DNA of 64,000 nt, from NCBI GenBank assembly GCA_964458705.1, contig CAYWKD010000008.1:1-64000 (forward strand), given 5' to 3'. This stretch comes from JAAUTG01 sp964458705. GTDB taxonomy: Bacteria > Bacteroidota > Bacteroidia > Chitinophagales > Saprospiraceae. Position numbers and translations under genes: made by a program. Under the pieces are notes generated by a model, which worked only from the letters and a program-made list of their open reading frames with translations, did not search any database and was not told where the DNA came from. Positions 1 through 9,261 of this stretch are shown here, in pieces. Within the stretch, counting starts at the first letter, position 1; each line of letters starts with the position of its first letter.

Positions 1-2
1 AA

Positions 3-146
3 ATCAGAGGCTTTACTGTGGAAAAGTCGGATCAAATGCTCCATGTCGCCGCTGGGCTTCATAACTTCAGGGTGCGATATCGAAAAGAGACCTATACGCT
101 CGCTAATTTGTGCGTGCATGCGAATCTGCATTATTATCGTTCATAA
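3..146 (+). CDS. Possible transposase C-terminal fragment (cut by window edge)
   Basis: An open frame enters from the left edge and ends at TAA 144-146. Its last 47 residues include LHNFRVRYRK, which resembles the conserved hydrophobic-HNFR end of DDE transposases of the IS5/DDE_Tnp_4 type. Only this short tail is visible, so catalytic residues cannot be checked and no terminal inverted repeat is evident in the 110 bases after the stop. It could equally be the end of an unrelated protein. The next gene runs in the opposite direction. Confidence 0.35.
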   Translation: MRGFTVEKSDQMLHVAAGLHNFRVRYRKETYTLANLCVHANLHYYRS

Positions 147-255
147 GGTCTATTGCACATCTAGAAAAGTCAATCTAAACAAGTGAGCAACGAGATTTAT
201 CCTTCTTAAATTTAGCTGCTTACTTGCTTAGTGAGAATTGGCTGGAATTGTGTGG

Positions 256-1275
256 TCAATCAAAGAAAAAAGAATAGCCCCAAAATAATTGCTCAAAGAC
301 TCTGTGTTGCACCAACATGAAATCCTCGCCGTTGATATCTGCAAAGTATCGCTCCACATAAGGATAACTAATTTCTGTATTCGACTTAGGGTCAAAGGTC
401 TGAGCTTCTTTCAATATAGGAAATAACCGCACTTGAGTGGAGTCGCCTCCTAATTTTTTTAAGTTAATTGTGCAGAAGGGAATGGTTTGCAAAACGCTAT
501 CTTTTCTAGGGTTAGTTGTTTCAAAAGCCTCTGCTCCAACTTTGCTGTAATTTACCAAATAAGATTCTATGATGCCCTGAGCCACAGTTTCGCTACGTTT
601 TGGCGAAAAGTCGTAATAAGGGCTCACGTCAAATTTATTTTTTCTCGACCGCTTTATTATAAAAGAATGATTTTGCTGTCTGGGATATTCGATGCTTATA
701 GACTCAATTTCTTCTACTTTTGTTCTGAATATTGTTTTATCGCGCCATTGTTCGCCCACTAGTTCGAATCTGCGCCGCAAGTTGCCTTCCCAAGTTGGTA
801 GATGCACTACATAAGGTTGCTCTGCCGCTTCCATTATCATGTAAGTGCCACGCTCGTCAGGTGGCGCACCTCCGACGTAGAAGGCTTTGAGTAAGTTGTT
901 ATTTTTATCGTATAGTTCTACTTTGATGCCCTGTGTTGCTAAATTCTTTACTATGTTTGGAATGGCGGCGTCTGCTGGTTTATATTTGATTTGCATCTCT
1001 GCAAATGCTCGCATAAGATTGGTTATGCCATTTTCTAGAGTTCGGTATTTATCATTTGCTAGCCAATGATTGCCATTTCGGGTTAGTGTAACAGTTTCTC
1101 CTGATCGCTGTGCCAGAAAAATTTTATGAATCTTGCTAATCTCTTCTATTTTAAATTGCCTGTCCCAGCCCAACATAGTTGAACTTTGTTGCTCAGTCCC
1201 TTTTCGCATCATCCAGATCACTCCAGCACCGAGAACTACAAAAAGTATAAGCAGTATGATTGTTTTTTTCTTCAT
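256..1275 (-). CDS. DUF4340 domain-containing membrane-anchored protein
   Basis: This is a 339-residue protein of unknown function. One N-terminal membrane segment (about residues 4-23, after MKKK) is followed by a soluble domain with the DUF4340 pattern: strand-rich repeats, a central FYVGGAPPDERGTYMI segment and a following WRDKTIF motif. In other bacteria DUF4340 proteins often sit near ABC exporters of the gliding (GldA/F/G) type, but no such genes are present here. The start ATG at 1275 is preceded by a purine-rich stretch (AAGAAGAAAAAA). It lies 90 bases after the nucleoside transporter gene on the same strand, so cotranscription is possible. A weak 6-bp hairpin at 1314-1332 lies between them. 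Confidence 0.75.
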   Translation of the reverse strand: MKKKTIILLILFVVLGAGVIWMMRKGTEQQSSTMLGWDRQFKIEEISKIHKIFLAQRSGETVTLTRNGNHWLANDKYRTLENGITNLMRAFAEMQIKYKPADAAIPNIVKNLATQGIKVELYDKNNNLLKAFYVGGAPPDERGTYMIMEAAEQPYVVHLPTWEGNLRRRFELVGEQWRDKTIFRTKVEEIESISIEYPRQQNHSFIIKRSRKNKFDVSPYYDFSPKRSETVAQGIIESYLVNYSKVGAEAFETTNPRKDSVLQTIPFCTINLKKLGGDSTQVRLFPILKEAQTFDPKSNTEISYPYVERYFADINGEDFMLVQHRVFEQLFWGYSFFFD

Positions 1276-1365
1276 TTTTTTTCTTCTTGTTCACTAAAGG
1301 CTTACTACAAATATCCAACTTATTTTGTTGGAATTTAGAGGAATGAAAATGATTCGTATTTAGCA

Positions 1366-2679
1366 TCACTGCACAATCACTCCTGCAATAGCCGCAGTAA
1401 TAAAACTGGCAATTGTACCCGCGATCATTGCCTTGAATCCAAGTTCAGTTAGGGCTTTTCGCTGTCCCGGTGCAACTGCTCCAATGCCTCCAATTTGAAT
1501 ACCAATAGAGGCAAAATTGGCAAAACCACACAGTGCATAAGTAGCAATTATCATAGATTTTCTTTGTAGCTCTACGCCTGCCTCTCGTAAGGATAGGAAA
1601 TCAGCGTAAGCCAGGAACTCGTTGATGACGGTCTTCTTGCCTAGCAATTGCCCCATTACTAGAATATCCTCGCTTGGCGTACCTAATAGCCACGCAAAAG
1701 GTGCAAAAATTAGGCTGATGATATAAGTAAAAGAAAAACCTTCAAAACGATTATTAGTGGCTTCCGTGATAGATTTGTTTAGGTTAAACCATTCGCCTGG
1801 GCCATTTATTAAGATGAAGTTGACCATATAAACCAATGCCGTGAAGACTAGTAGCATCACGCCAACATTGACTGCCAACTTTAGTCCGTCAGTAGTTCCT
1901 CTTGAGATGGCGTCTAGTAAGTTGTTTCCAGCATCCACCTTAATATTCACCTCTTCATTAATAGTTTTATTTGTCATTTCTGGAAACATCATTTTTGCTG
2001 CTACAATGGCAGCAGGTGCAGAAATGATAGAAGCAATGAGTAAATGTTTAGCGAAGAATTGCTGTGATTGGGGATCGCTACCCCCTAAAAAGGTAACATA
2101 AATTGCGAATACGCTTCCAGCAATGGTCGAAAAGCCTCCTGTCATCAAGCAGAACAATTCTGAACGAGTCATTTTTTCCAGATAAGGTTTCACAACAAGC
2201 GGTGCTTCTGTTTGTCCAATGAAGACATTGGCGGCCACTGCTAAACTTTCTGCTCCAGAGAGTCGCATAGTGCGCTTCATGAGCCAAGCAAAACCGTAAA
2301 TAATCCATTGTAAGATGCCGAAATAGTAAAAAACAGCCGTTAAGGCGGAAAAAAATATGATGGTAGGTAATACTTTGAAAGCAACCAAACTGCCAAGTGT
2401 TTGCTCTGCGCTGAGTTCTTGACCATTTACTAAGTAGCCAAATAGAAACTCCGACCCTTCGTCTGTAAATCGTATAATTTGCTGAAATCCTTTAGCTACT
2501 CCGTCAAATGCTTGATTGAGTAGTGGTACTTGAAGGACTAAAATCGCTAAGGCAATCTGTAATCCGATGCCTGTAAACACTAATCTCCAATCAATAGCTG
2601 AACGTTTATTACTCAACAAAAAACATATTAGTAGCATCACTGCCACACCTAGCAATCCTCTTACAATATCTATAAGCAT
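1366..2679 (-). CDS. Concentrative nucleoside transporter (CNT/NupC family)
   Basis: This 437-residue polytopic membrane protein should import nucleosides by symport with H+ or Na+. Family hallmarks are visible: the gate/core region with GQTEAPLVVKPYL, the NEFLAYADF segment and CGFANFASIGIQIGG near the C-terminus, which form the substrate site in characterised CNTs. The length is normal for the family and no frame break is seen. A TACTTTTA element on the minus strand at 2705-2712, about 25 bases before the ATG, is a plausible -7 box with a very short leader. The ion coupled and the exact nucleosides cannot be told from sequence alone. Confidence 0.92.
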   Translation of the reverse strand: MLIDIVRGLLGVAVMLLICFLLSNKRSAIDWRLVFTGIGLQIALAILVLQVPLLNQAFDGVAKGFQQIIRFTDEGSEFLFGYLVNGQELSAEQTLGSLVAFKVLPTIIFFSALTAVFYYFGILQWIIYGFAWLMKRTMRLSGAESLAVAANVFIGQTEAPLVVKPYLEKMTRSELFCLMTGGFSTIAGSVFAIYVTFLGGSDPQSQQFFAKHLLIASIISAPAAIVAAKMMFPEMTNKTINEEVNIKVDAGNNLLDAISRGTTDGLKLAVNVGVMLLVFTALVYMVNFILINGPGEWFNLNKSITEATNNRFEGFSFTYIISLIFAPFAWLLGTPSEDILVMGQLLGKKTVINEFLAYADFLSLREAGVELQRKSMIIATYALCGFANFASIGIQIGGIGAVAPGQRKALTELGFKAMIAGTIASFITAAIAGVIVQ

Positions 2680-2890
2680 TTACTTTTATATTATTTATGG
2701 AGCGTAAAAGTAGTGAAAAAATGAACATAGCTTCACTTAGCTAGAGCGTCATTAGGCTTGCATTTGATAAGTTATGCAATAATTTAAGAACTGCTCATCT
2801 TGAATGGGTTGCCTTTTGCTCAAGCTAAGATAGCTATCAGCGGGATATCGAAACTACTGAGTAGTTGCAATATTTCTGTTACTAACACTT

Positions 2891-2906
2891 CATTGTTGTA
2901 ACAATG
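2891..2906. repeat. Short inverted repeat upstream of the 2936 lipoprotein
   Basis: CATTGTT and AACAATG arms flank a 2-base centre, 30 bases before the start codon. This could be a small operator or a chance palindrome. No other copy was noticed nearby. Confidence 0.3.
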
Positions 2907-2935
2907 ATTGTATATTGTGATCAAATATCAAATCA

Positions 2936-3676
2936 ATGAAATTAATCAACACGCTAGTTTTAGCAGCAGTGCTAGGTTTTGCGATGGCTTGTTCACCAGT
3001 AACCTCTTCGCCTACCAAAGTTACCAATACGATTTTGCAGTACAAAATAAAAGAAGCATTTCGATTGTGGGAGTCTCGCTCAGCAAATGTGAGTAGCAAT
3101 TTTTATGATGAATACGAGACTTGGATTGAAACAGGGCTGCGTTATAATTACGGCATATTGAGCGATATAGCTTCCATTGAAATTTTAGAAAATGCAGTTG
3201 GAGAAAAAATATTTCTATCAGATACCCATAAAGATGGATTGAATTTTTATGCTACTCAATCATTTGGGTATTACAATCCTGATTTTTTGACCAAAGCAAA
3301 AACAGTCATTGCTTACAGCTTAGATAATGATAACAATTTCAAGCGATTGGGCAAGTATGTTTATGACCGACAATTGAAGCATATTGCGCGCACTTATTAC
3401 GACAGCTATGTTTTTTTGCAAGCCAATGAAGCCTTTGCTAAAAATGTACAAAGTGATTATGAATTGGCTATGAAGCAAGGCAGCAACGCAGGTGATTTCA
3501 TTCAAGGAGCTTTTAGTGCATTTGCGAATACTAAGGAAGAGCTCGGCGAAGATTGGTATGTTGCGAATACTGCACCAGGCTTTTGGATAAGAAGAAGAAT
3601 AGATGGTACAGCCAATCAAATATTTGATATTTTGACAATAGTGATGCAAGCACTTGACGCAGAGGCTTTGAATTAA
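2936..3676 (+). CDS. Predicted lipoprotein of unknown function
   Basis: This 246-residue protein starts with a lipoprotein signal: a short basic start, a hydrophobic stretch and a lipobox FAMAC with Cys19 as the predicted lipidation site. The mature part is mostly helical, rich in Tyr and Phe, with no motif I recognise. Its stop lies two bases from the end of the convergent gene at 3679, so no separate terminator fits between them. The gene stands alone on its strand. It should be exported and anchored in the envelope, and nothing further can be said. Confidence 0.7.
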   Translation: MKLINTLVLAAVLGFAMACSPVTSSPTKVTNTILQYKIKEAFRLWESRSANVSSNFYDEYETWIETGLRYNYGILSDIASIEILENAVGEKIFLSDTHKDGLNFYATQSFGYYNPDFLTKAKTVIAYSLDNDNNFKRLGKYVYDRQLKHIARTYYDSYVFLQANEAFAKNVQSDYELAMKQGSNAGDFIQGAFSAFANTKEELGEDWYVANTAPGFWIRRRIDGTANQIFDILTIVMQALDAEALN

Positions 3677-3678
3677 GA

Positions 3679-4194
3679 TTACTTCATTTGATCTAGCTTT
3701 TGATTTGCAACTAATACGTCAAAAGTGTAAGGATCAAAGTTTCGACCTAACTGCTTGACTGCTTTTTCGTGCTGTGGATGAAGATCATCTTCCATAGCAT
3801 CCAACCATTCTGCATAGCCCCAGATGCCGCCAGAGTCTTCTGGTGGACAAGCACCTTCTCCAGCTATGCAGTAAGGCGGTGTAGCTGATTGACCTTTAGC
3901 TATTATTTGTTCTACTGTAACCTTGTGCTGCCAGTGATCGCCAAAGTCATAAATGTATTGAAAACTCTTATTGGACTCATTGATGAAATCTTGCAGCGTA
4001 TGTTGTCCACTCTCAAGCCCGAAAGTACCTTGCTCAAACTCAAATGCCCAGGTGTGTTGATTTTCCCACCCCATTACAGTTTGAATAATGCGGTGCAGAT
4101 CAGCTAATTCAGTAGTGTTATAAATAACAACTTGCCTCCAGATTAGGGGCTTTGAGCCTGAAAGAACGATTCTTAATTGATAAAGTGCTGTCAT
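3679..4194 (-). CDS. Plasmid pRiA4b ORF-3-like family protein
   Basis: This 171-residue protein has the fold signature of the pRiA4b ORF-3-like family (PF07929): an N-terminal LRIVLSGSKPLIWRQVVI strand pair, a WENQHTWAFEF core, FDFGDHW-like YDFGDHWQHKVTVE, and a CIAGEGACPPEDSGG segment followed by the W-x-Y element. The family is widespread, sometimes carried on plasmids or as an IS1096 passenger, and its biochemical role is unknown. No transposase accompanies it here. Its start lies only 14 bases after the end of the RibF-GT gene on the same strand, so it is probably cotranscribed with that gene. Confidence 0.85.
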   Translation of the reverse strand: MTALYQLRIVLSGSKPLIWRQVVIYNTTELADLHRIIQTVMGWENQHTWAFEFEQGTFGLESGQHTLQDFINESNKSFQYIYDFGDHWQHKVTVEQIIAKGQSATPPYCIAGEGACPPEDSGGIWGYAEWLDAMEDDLHPQHEKAVKQLGRNFDPYTFDVLVANQKLDQMK

Positions 4195-4208
4195 TTTAGT
4201 AATTGAAC

Positions 4209-6239
4209 TTATGGATTAGTAGCTGCGTTTATTGCGTTCATTCTCAGTTGTCTAAAATATTTTTTTCTACGGATATAAAATTGCCAAATGATGCTTTTGT
4301 CTAGTCTTCCATTCTTATTGGGAACTTGGCTAATACTTGTTTTGTCAATCAGCTCTTGAGTTGCCTTACGTTGTTGTAATAGCTGGGCTATTCTAGGAAA
4401 AAAATGCCAGTGCGCTCGAAAAATTGCAGCAATATTACCAAATTGTCCCTTCACTAAAAATAAGATGCCAGCTATACCATCCAAGAATAATCGTAATGGA
4501 ATGAGCCAAATGAGTTTAGCAATTGCTTCATTTTTCATCAGTGTAAATAGACTATTTCGAAAATTCAAATAAGTTTTCTTAGGGTTTTCATAATCCAGTG
4601 TTCCTCCTCCAACGTGGTAAACAACTGACTTAGGGCGTGCCATGATTTTGTACCCTGCTCGTTTCAATCGCCAGCACAGATCAATTTCTTCTAGGTGAGC
4701 AAAATAACTTCCATCAAATCCTCCGATATTGTGGAAAAGACTTGCACGAATAAAAAGTGCTGCACCTGAGGCCCAGAAGATTTCTTGTGTGTCATCGTGC
4801 TGCCTTTGATCTTGCTCCACTATGTGAAAAATACGTCCTCTACAAAATGGGTACCCCCATTTATCTATCCATCCACCGGCAGCACCAGCGTATTCAAATT
4901 GGTCTCTATTGTTGAAGGACAATATTTTAGGTTGGCAGGCTGCAACTGTTTGGTCGCGCTCCATCAAATTTATGATAGGCGTAATCCAATCTTCTGCTAC
5001 TTCTACATCGGAATTGAGTAGCACATAATAAGTACTTTCAATTTGTCTCAGAGCCTGATTGTAGCCTTCGGCAAAGCCATGATTTTCCTCTAAGTCCAAC
5101 CAAATAACATCCGAAAAATTCTCTTTAATCAATGTTTTTGATTCATCCGTAGAGCCATTATCTGCTACATAAATTTTGAAATTAGCGTAATTACTTGCCT
5201 GTACAGAAGGCAGCATTTTTTCTAGCCATTTTTCACCATTGTAGTTTAAGATAACCACTGCTACTGAAGGCTGTGGCTTTTCAGGAGCTTTCAGTAAATG
5301 AATTTCCTCATACTTTAAGCATGCTAAGGTGTGCTGCTCATCAATTGTAAGTTGGGTTTTTAAGCCTTCTAGGCTATCAAACTTCTGATCTTCTCGAATG
5401 AAATCTACTAGCTCCAATAGGAGTTTATCGCCGTAAATATTTTTTGCAAAGTTGAAAATATTAACTTCAATAGTTCTGTCGAGAGCACCATCCACAGTTG
5501 GGCGTTTGCCAATGTATAACATTCCTTTGTAGCGATTCTTCTGATGGGTAACATAAACCGCATAAATACCATCGGGTGGAATGAGTTTATGAGGCGAAGT
5601 TATTTCAATATTAGCCGTAGGGAATCCGATTTTCGTACCAATTTGCTGACCATATACAACTTTTCCGCTGATCGTAAAGTAATGCCCCAGCAGTTGACTC
5701 GCCTTCTTTACTTTTCCTGCTTGAAGTGCTTGTCGGACTTTGGTGGAGCTGACTGTGATCGCCTCTACTTCTTGCTTTTCAATTTCTTGTACTTTATAGT
5801 TTCCTATTTCGCCGTACCACTTTAAATAGTTAATATCTCCTTGTCGGTTGAGTCCAAATCTATGATCGTAACCAATAACAATACAAGCGGGATGAAATTT
5901 TTCGATCAAAAATTTTTCGATGTACTCATCTGCTTTCATCTGCGAAAACGCCACACTGAAACGAACTACTACCACATTATCTACGCCATATTGACGCAGA
6001 AGCGCAATTTTTTCGTCAATAGTTGTAATAAGGTGTAGGCTTTTATCCTTAGGATGGAGAATAAGGCGAGGATGAGGATGAAAAGTAATGACAATGCTCT
6101 CTCCATCATACTCCTTCGAGAGCAAATTGATGCGCTCTATGATGCTTTGATGCCCTTGATGCACACCATCGAAAGACCCAATCGTTAAGACGGCATTTCT
6201 GAATGCGGGTAAATCATTTAAGTCGTGATAGACGTTCAT
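4209..6239 (-). CDS. ribF: Fusion: riboflavin kinase/FAD synthetase plus family 2 glycosyltransferase
   Basis: This single frame holds two usually separate proteins. The N-terminal 310 residues are RibF, which phosphorylates riboflavin to FMN and adenylylates FMN to FAD: GSFDGVHQGHQ (nucleotidyltransferase HxGH-type), IGYDHRFG, VSSTKVRQAL, then the kinase domain with GFPTANIE. A linker near plus-strand 5270-5320 leads to a GT2 domain (VVILNYNGEKWLEKMLPS, VADNGSTDES, LLNSDVEV, HLEEIDLCWRLKRAGY) and a hydrophobic C-terminal region of the rhamnosyl-transferase type. I chose the ATG at 6239, eight codons inside the longest frame, because RibF homology starts there. No ATG lies at the junction, so the GT half is unlikely to be made separately. 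Confidence 0.85.
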   Translation of the reverse strand: MNVYHDLNDLPAFRNAVLTIGSFDGVHQGHQSIIERINLLSKEYDGESIVITFHPHPRLILHPKDKSLHLITTIDEKIALLRQYGVDNVVVVRFSVAFSQMKADEYIEKFLIEKFHPACIVIGYDHRFGLNRQGDINYLKWYGEIGNYKVQEIEKQEVEAITVSSTKVRQALQAGKVKKASQLLGHYFTISGKVVYGQQIGTKIGFPTANIEITSPHKLIPPDGIYAVYVTHQKNRYKGMLYIGKRPTVDGALDRTIEVNIFNFAKNIYGDKLLLELVDFIREDQKFDSLEGLKTQLTIDEQHTLACLKYEEIHLLKAPEKPQPSVAVVILNYNGEKWLEKMLPSVQASNYANFKIYVADNGSTDESKTLIKENFSDVIWLDLEENHGFAEGYNQALRQIESTYYVLLNSDVEVAEDWITPIINLMERDQTVAACQPKILSFNNRDQFEYAGAAGGWIDKWGYPFCRGRIFHIVEQDQRQHDDTQEIFWASGAALFIRASLFHNIGGFDGSYFAHLEEIDLCWRLKRAGYKIMARPKSVVYHVGGGTLDYENPKKTYLNFRNSLFTLMKNEAIAKLIWLIPLRLFLDGIAGILFLVKGQFGNIAAIFRAHWHFFPRIAQLLQQRKATQELIDKTSISQVPNKNGRLDKSIIWQFYIRRKKYFRQLRMNAINAATNP

Positions 6240-6243
6240 ATCA

Positions 6244-6251
6244 CAAAAGTA
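6244..6251 (-). promoter_or_regulatory. Possible -7 box of the ribF-GT2 gene
   Basis: TACTTTTG on the minus strand matches the Bacteroidota -7 consensus TAnnTTTG. It lies only five bases before the ATG at 6239, so a transcript from here would have almost no leader. No TTG at the usual 17-23 base distance is present, so support is partial. Confidence 0.45.
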
Positions 6252-6365
6252 GGAAAATATCAAATTGAACGAATCAGGAAAATTTCAAATTTTAACGAAT
6301 TAGAATACAATCCGCTTACTAAATATTGTTCTAATATAAAATTGGCAATAACTCATCATGAGATA

Positions 6366-6397
6366 CTGAGAAAAACTACAAAAGAAGTTTTTCTCAG
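6366..6397. repeat. Perfect 12-bp inverted repeat between ribF-GT2 and ligA
   Basis: CTGAGAAAAACT and AGTTTTTCTCAG flank an 8-base loop. It sits in the middle of the divergent intergenic region. A second, 8-bp inverted pair (AGCAAAAA at 6426-6433, TTTTTGCT at 6452-6459) follows. Either could be a regulator site or a transcript hairpin. There are no convergent gene ends here for a terminator to serve. Confidence 0.5.
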
Positions 6398-6468
6398 ATT
6401 GGAGCTACTTAATAGTAGTTGTTTAAGCAAAAAAAGCAGTATTTATTATCCTTTTTGCTACCATAGAG

Positions 6469-6499
6469 TTGATTCACTTATCAAATGAACTTAATTTTG
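6469..6499 (+). promoter_or_regulatory. ligA promoter (TTG-N20-TAATTTTG)
   Basis: TTG at 6469-6471 and TAATTTTG at 6492-6499 are separated by 20 bases, an exact match to the Bacteroidota primary sigma consensus. The predicted start of transcription near 6505 leaves a leader of about 14 bases before the ligA ATG. Confidence 0.7.
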
Positions 6500-6518
6500 T
6501 TGCTCAAATTTACTGTTC

Positions 6519-8630
6519 ATGTTCACACCAATACAACAAAATAAAATCTACAACACAACTAAGCAATTCTTAGCGTCTGAAGTTGAAATTGACCAACTAG
6601 AGATGCTTCGCACCTTATTGAGATATCATGAATGGCGGTATCACGTTCAGCATGATCCTATCATCAGTGATTTTGAATACGACCAGTTGTATAAAAAACT
6701 TGAGGCACTCGAAACAGCTTATCCAGACTCAATTACACCAGACTCTCCTACACAGCGAGTTGCAGATGATTTAACCAGCGAGTTCCCAACAGTGGAACAT
6801 TTGACCCCCATGTTATCACTTGCCAACTCTTACGATGCCAAAGACCTCATGGAATGGGATGAACAAGTAAAACGCATGGCTAATTTAGAGCAAGAAGAAG
6901 AGGTAGAATATATTGTAGAACCCAAATTTGATGGAGGAAGTATTGCCTTGATCTATGAAAATGATTATCTAGTAAGAGCTGCTACTCGAGGCAACGGGAA
7001 AATGGGGGAAGAAATGACCAATAATGCTCGCGTGATGCCTTCCGTACCATTGAAAGCTGCTTTTTCTTCGGCGGGCTTTCACAAAGTGGAATTGAGGGGT
7101 GAAGTACTCATACGAAAAGATATTTTTAGGGAAGTGAATAAAGCTAGAGCAGCCGAGGGACTTAGCCTTTTTGCTAATCCTCGCAACGCAGCCACAGGTG
7201 GTTTACGCATGAAAGACCCTAAATCATCTGCTAAACGACAGATGGAAGCCTTCTTGTATCAACTAGGGTTCGCAGAAAATGAAGCAGGTGAGCAGATGCT
7301 CAACCATATTGAGACACACGATAGCATGATGGAATTGCTGGAAGACATAGGATTTAAAGTGCCCAAAAAGCCCACCGAACGTGCAGTTTGTAAAAATATT
7401 CAATCGGTTATTGATTATTGTAAAGCATGGCAATCAAAAAGAGAGGATTACCCTTATGAGGTGGATGGCATGGTTGTAAAGGTAAACAGCCTAGCACTGC
7501 AGAAAGAACTCGGTAGCACAAGCCATCACCCACGCTGGGCAATTGCATTCAAGTTTAAAGCCAAACAAGCTACCAGCAAACTACTGAGTGTCGAATTTCA
7601 AGTGGGAAAAATTGGCTCTATTACGCCTGTGGCAAAAATAGAACCTGTACCGTTAGCTGGTGTAGTGGTAAGTTCGATTTCGCTGCACAACGAAGATTTT
7701 ATCAACAGCAAAGATATCCGCTTAGGGGATACAGTGCTTGTAGAACGAGCAGGGGACGTGATTCCTTACATCGTCAAATCAATGGAAGAGCTTCGAGATG
7801 GTTCGGAACAAGTCATTGAGTTTCCGAGTAACTGCCCTGTTTGTGCTACACCACTTGTGAGAGAAGCAACAGAAGCAGCATGGCGATGTGTCAACTACAA
7901 CTGCGAGGCACAAGTATTGCAGCGCATGATTCATCACGTTAGTAAAAATGCAATGGACATTGACGGCTTTGGCAAATCTTATGTGGAGCGGTTTCATCAA
8001 TTGGGTTGGCTAAAAAGTCTAGCGGATATTTATCGGTTGGATTTAAGAAAGGTCGCTGAATTAGAAGGATTTGGCAAAAAGTCAGCCGAGAATCTACTCA
8101 CTGCAATTGAAAAAGCTAAACAGAATCCGCTCCACCGTTTACTGCATAGCCTGAGCATTCATCATCTTGGAAAAAAAGCCTCTAAACTCATCGCTGCGGA
8201 GATTACGCATATACAGGATTTAAAAAAATGGACAATTGAAGATTTTACTTACATCAAAGATATCGGACCGATAGTGGCGGAAAATGTGATAGCGTTTTTT
8301 GATAATCCTCAAAATGTTGCCTTACTGGAAGAAATGGAACAACTTGGCGTAAACATGCAGCAAACTGATGATGATCGTCCAATAACCATTGCCAAAGATG
8401 CACCGCTTGCAGGGAAAACCATTCTCTTCACAGGCACACTCCAAACCGTGAGCCGAAAAGCTGCTCAAGAAAAAGCTATGGCATTAGGAGCAAAAAACAT
8501 CAGTGCGGTCAGTTCTAAATTAGATATTCTAGTAGTTGGAGAGAAAGCAGGTTCCAAACTCAAAAAAGCGGAAGCATTGGGGACTGTTCAAATTTTGACG
8601 GAGGAAGCGTTTCTGGAGCTACTGAGGTAG
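6519..8630 (+). CDS. ligA: NAD-dependent DNA ligase LigA
   Basis: This 703-residue enzyme seals nicks in DNA during replication and repair using NAD+. Domains in order: Ia and adenylation domain with the catalytic KFDG motif (Lys136), followed by TRGNGKMGEE where most family members have TRGDG, OB fold, four-cysteine zinc site (Cys439, Cys442, Cys457, Cys462), helix-hairpin-helix repeats (about 490-600) and a C-terminal BRCT domain starting near GKTILFTGTL. The length is slightly above the usual 670 because of a longer N-terminus. The start at 6519 fits the promoter 20 bases upstream. The gene is monocistronic by spacing. Confidence 0.97.
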   Translation: MFTPIQQNKIYNTTKQFLASEVEIDQLEMLRTLLRYHEWRYHVQHDPIISDFEYDQLYKKLEALETAYPDSITPDSPTQRVADDLTSEFPTVEHLTPMLSLANSYDAKDLMEWDEQVKRMANLEQEEEVEYIVEPKFDGGSIALIYENDYLVRAATRGNGKMGEEMTNNARVMPSVPLKAAFSSAGFHKVELRGEVLIRKDIFREVNKARAAEGLSLFANPRNAATGGLRMKDPKSSAKRQMEAFLYQLGFAENEAGEQMLNHIETHDSMMELLEDIGFKVPKKPTERAVCKNIQSVIDYCKAWQSKREDYPYEVDGMVVKVNSLALQKELGSTSHHPRWAIAFKFKAKQATSKLLSVEFQVGKIGSITPVAKIEPVPLAGVVVSSISLHNEDFINSKDIRLGDTVLVERAGDVIPYIVKSMEELRDGSEQVIEFPSNCPVCATPLVREATEAAWRCVNYNCEAQVLQRMIHHVSKNAMDIDGFGKSYVERFHQLGWLKSLADIYRLDLRKVAELEGFGKKSAENLLTAIEKAKQNPLHRLLHSLSIHHLGKKASKLIAAEITHIQDLKKWTIEDFTYIKDIGPIVAENVIAFFDNPQNVALLEEMEQLGVNMQQTDDDRPITIAKDAPLAGKTILFTGTLQTVSRKAAQEKAMALGAKNISAVSSKLDILVVGEKAGSKLKKAEALGTVQILTEEAFLELLR

Positions 8631-8667
8631 CCTGTTTTCTATGCTCAGCAATGCCCTGAAAAATCAT

Positions 8668-9261
8668 TCATAGAATACCATTTAGCAAGTGTCCCATTTT
8701 TTGCTGTTTCGTTTTTAGATAACTGCGGTTCTCCGCCTTGGGTCGAATAACAAGTGGTATTCTACTAATAATGCGAACAGGCGATCGCTCAATAGCCTCT
8801 ATCTTATCGGGATTATTAGTGAGTAAGTGAATGGAGCGAATGTTCAACTCCTGCATAATTTGTACTGCTACGTCATATTGTCTAGCATCTATTTCTAAAC
8901 CCAGATGAATATTAGCATCAATGGTATCATCCCCTTGATCCTGCAATTCGTAGGCTTTGAGTTTGTTGATGAGTCCAATGCCTCGTCCTTCTTGTCTTAA
9001 ATAAACAACAACGCCACCGTGTTTAGCAGCTAACTCCATCGCTTTATCCAATTGCTCACCACAATCACAGCGTTTCGAGCCAAATAAATCTCCAGTCATA
9101 CATTCCGAATGAATGCGAACATAAGTCGGCATGGAAGCATTAAAATCTTCATGTACCATTGCTAGGTGAGGCATTTGCTCTCTAGGGCTATTGGCATAAG
9201 CCACCATATTGAAGTTACCCCAATGAGTCGGAATTATTGCTTCTGCTTGTCTTGTTATCAT
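8668..9261 (-). CDS. ribA: GTP cyclohydrolase II
   Basis: This 197-residue stand-alone enzyme opens the imidazole ring of GTP, the first committed step of riboflavin synthesis. The zinc ligands Cys54, Cys65 and Cys67 are in HSECMTGDLFGSKRCDCGEQ, and the catalytic loop LRQEGRGIGLINK follows, then the TNNPDKI motif. No DHBP synthase (RibB) domain is fused, unlike many Bacteroidota proteins, so RibB must be encoded elsewhere. The gene converges with ligA, with 37 bases between the stops. I see no FMN riboswitch upstream. Confidence 0.95.
   Translation of the reverse strand: MITRQAEAIIPTHWGNFNMVAYANSPREQMPHLAMVHEDFNASMPTYVRIHSECMTGDLFGSKRCDCGEQLDKAMELAAKHGGVVVYLRQEGRGIGLINKLKAYELQDQGDDTIDANIHLGLEIDARQYDVAVQIMQELNIRSIHLLTNNPDKIEAIERSPVRIISRIPLVIRPKAENRSYLKTKQQKMGHLLNGIL

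Noticed and set aside
3679..4194. Mobile element implied by the pRiA4b/IS1096 family name
   Set aside because: The family is widespread on chromosomes; no transposase or terminal repeats are nearby.
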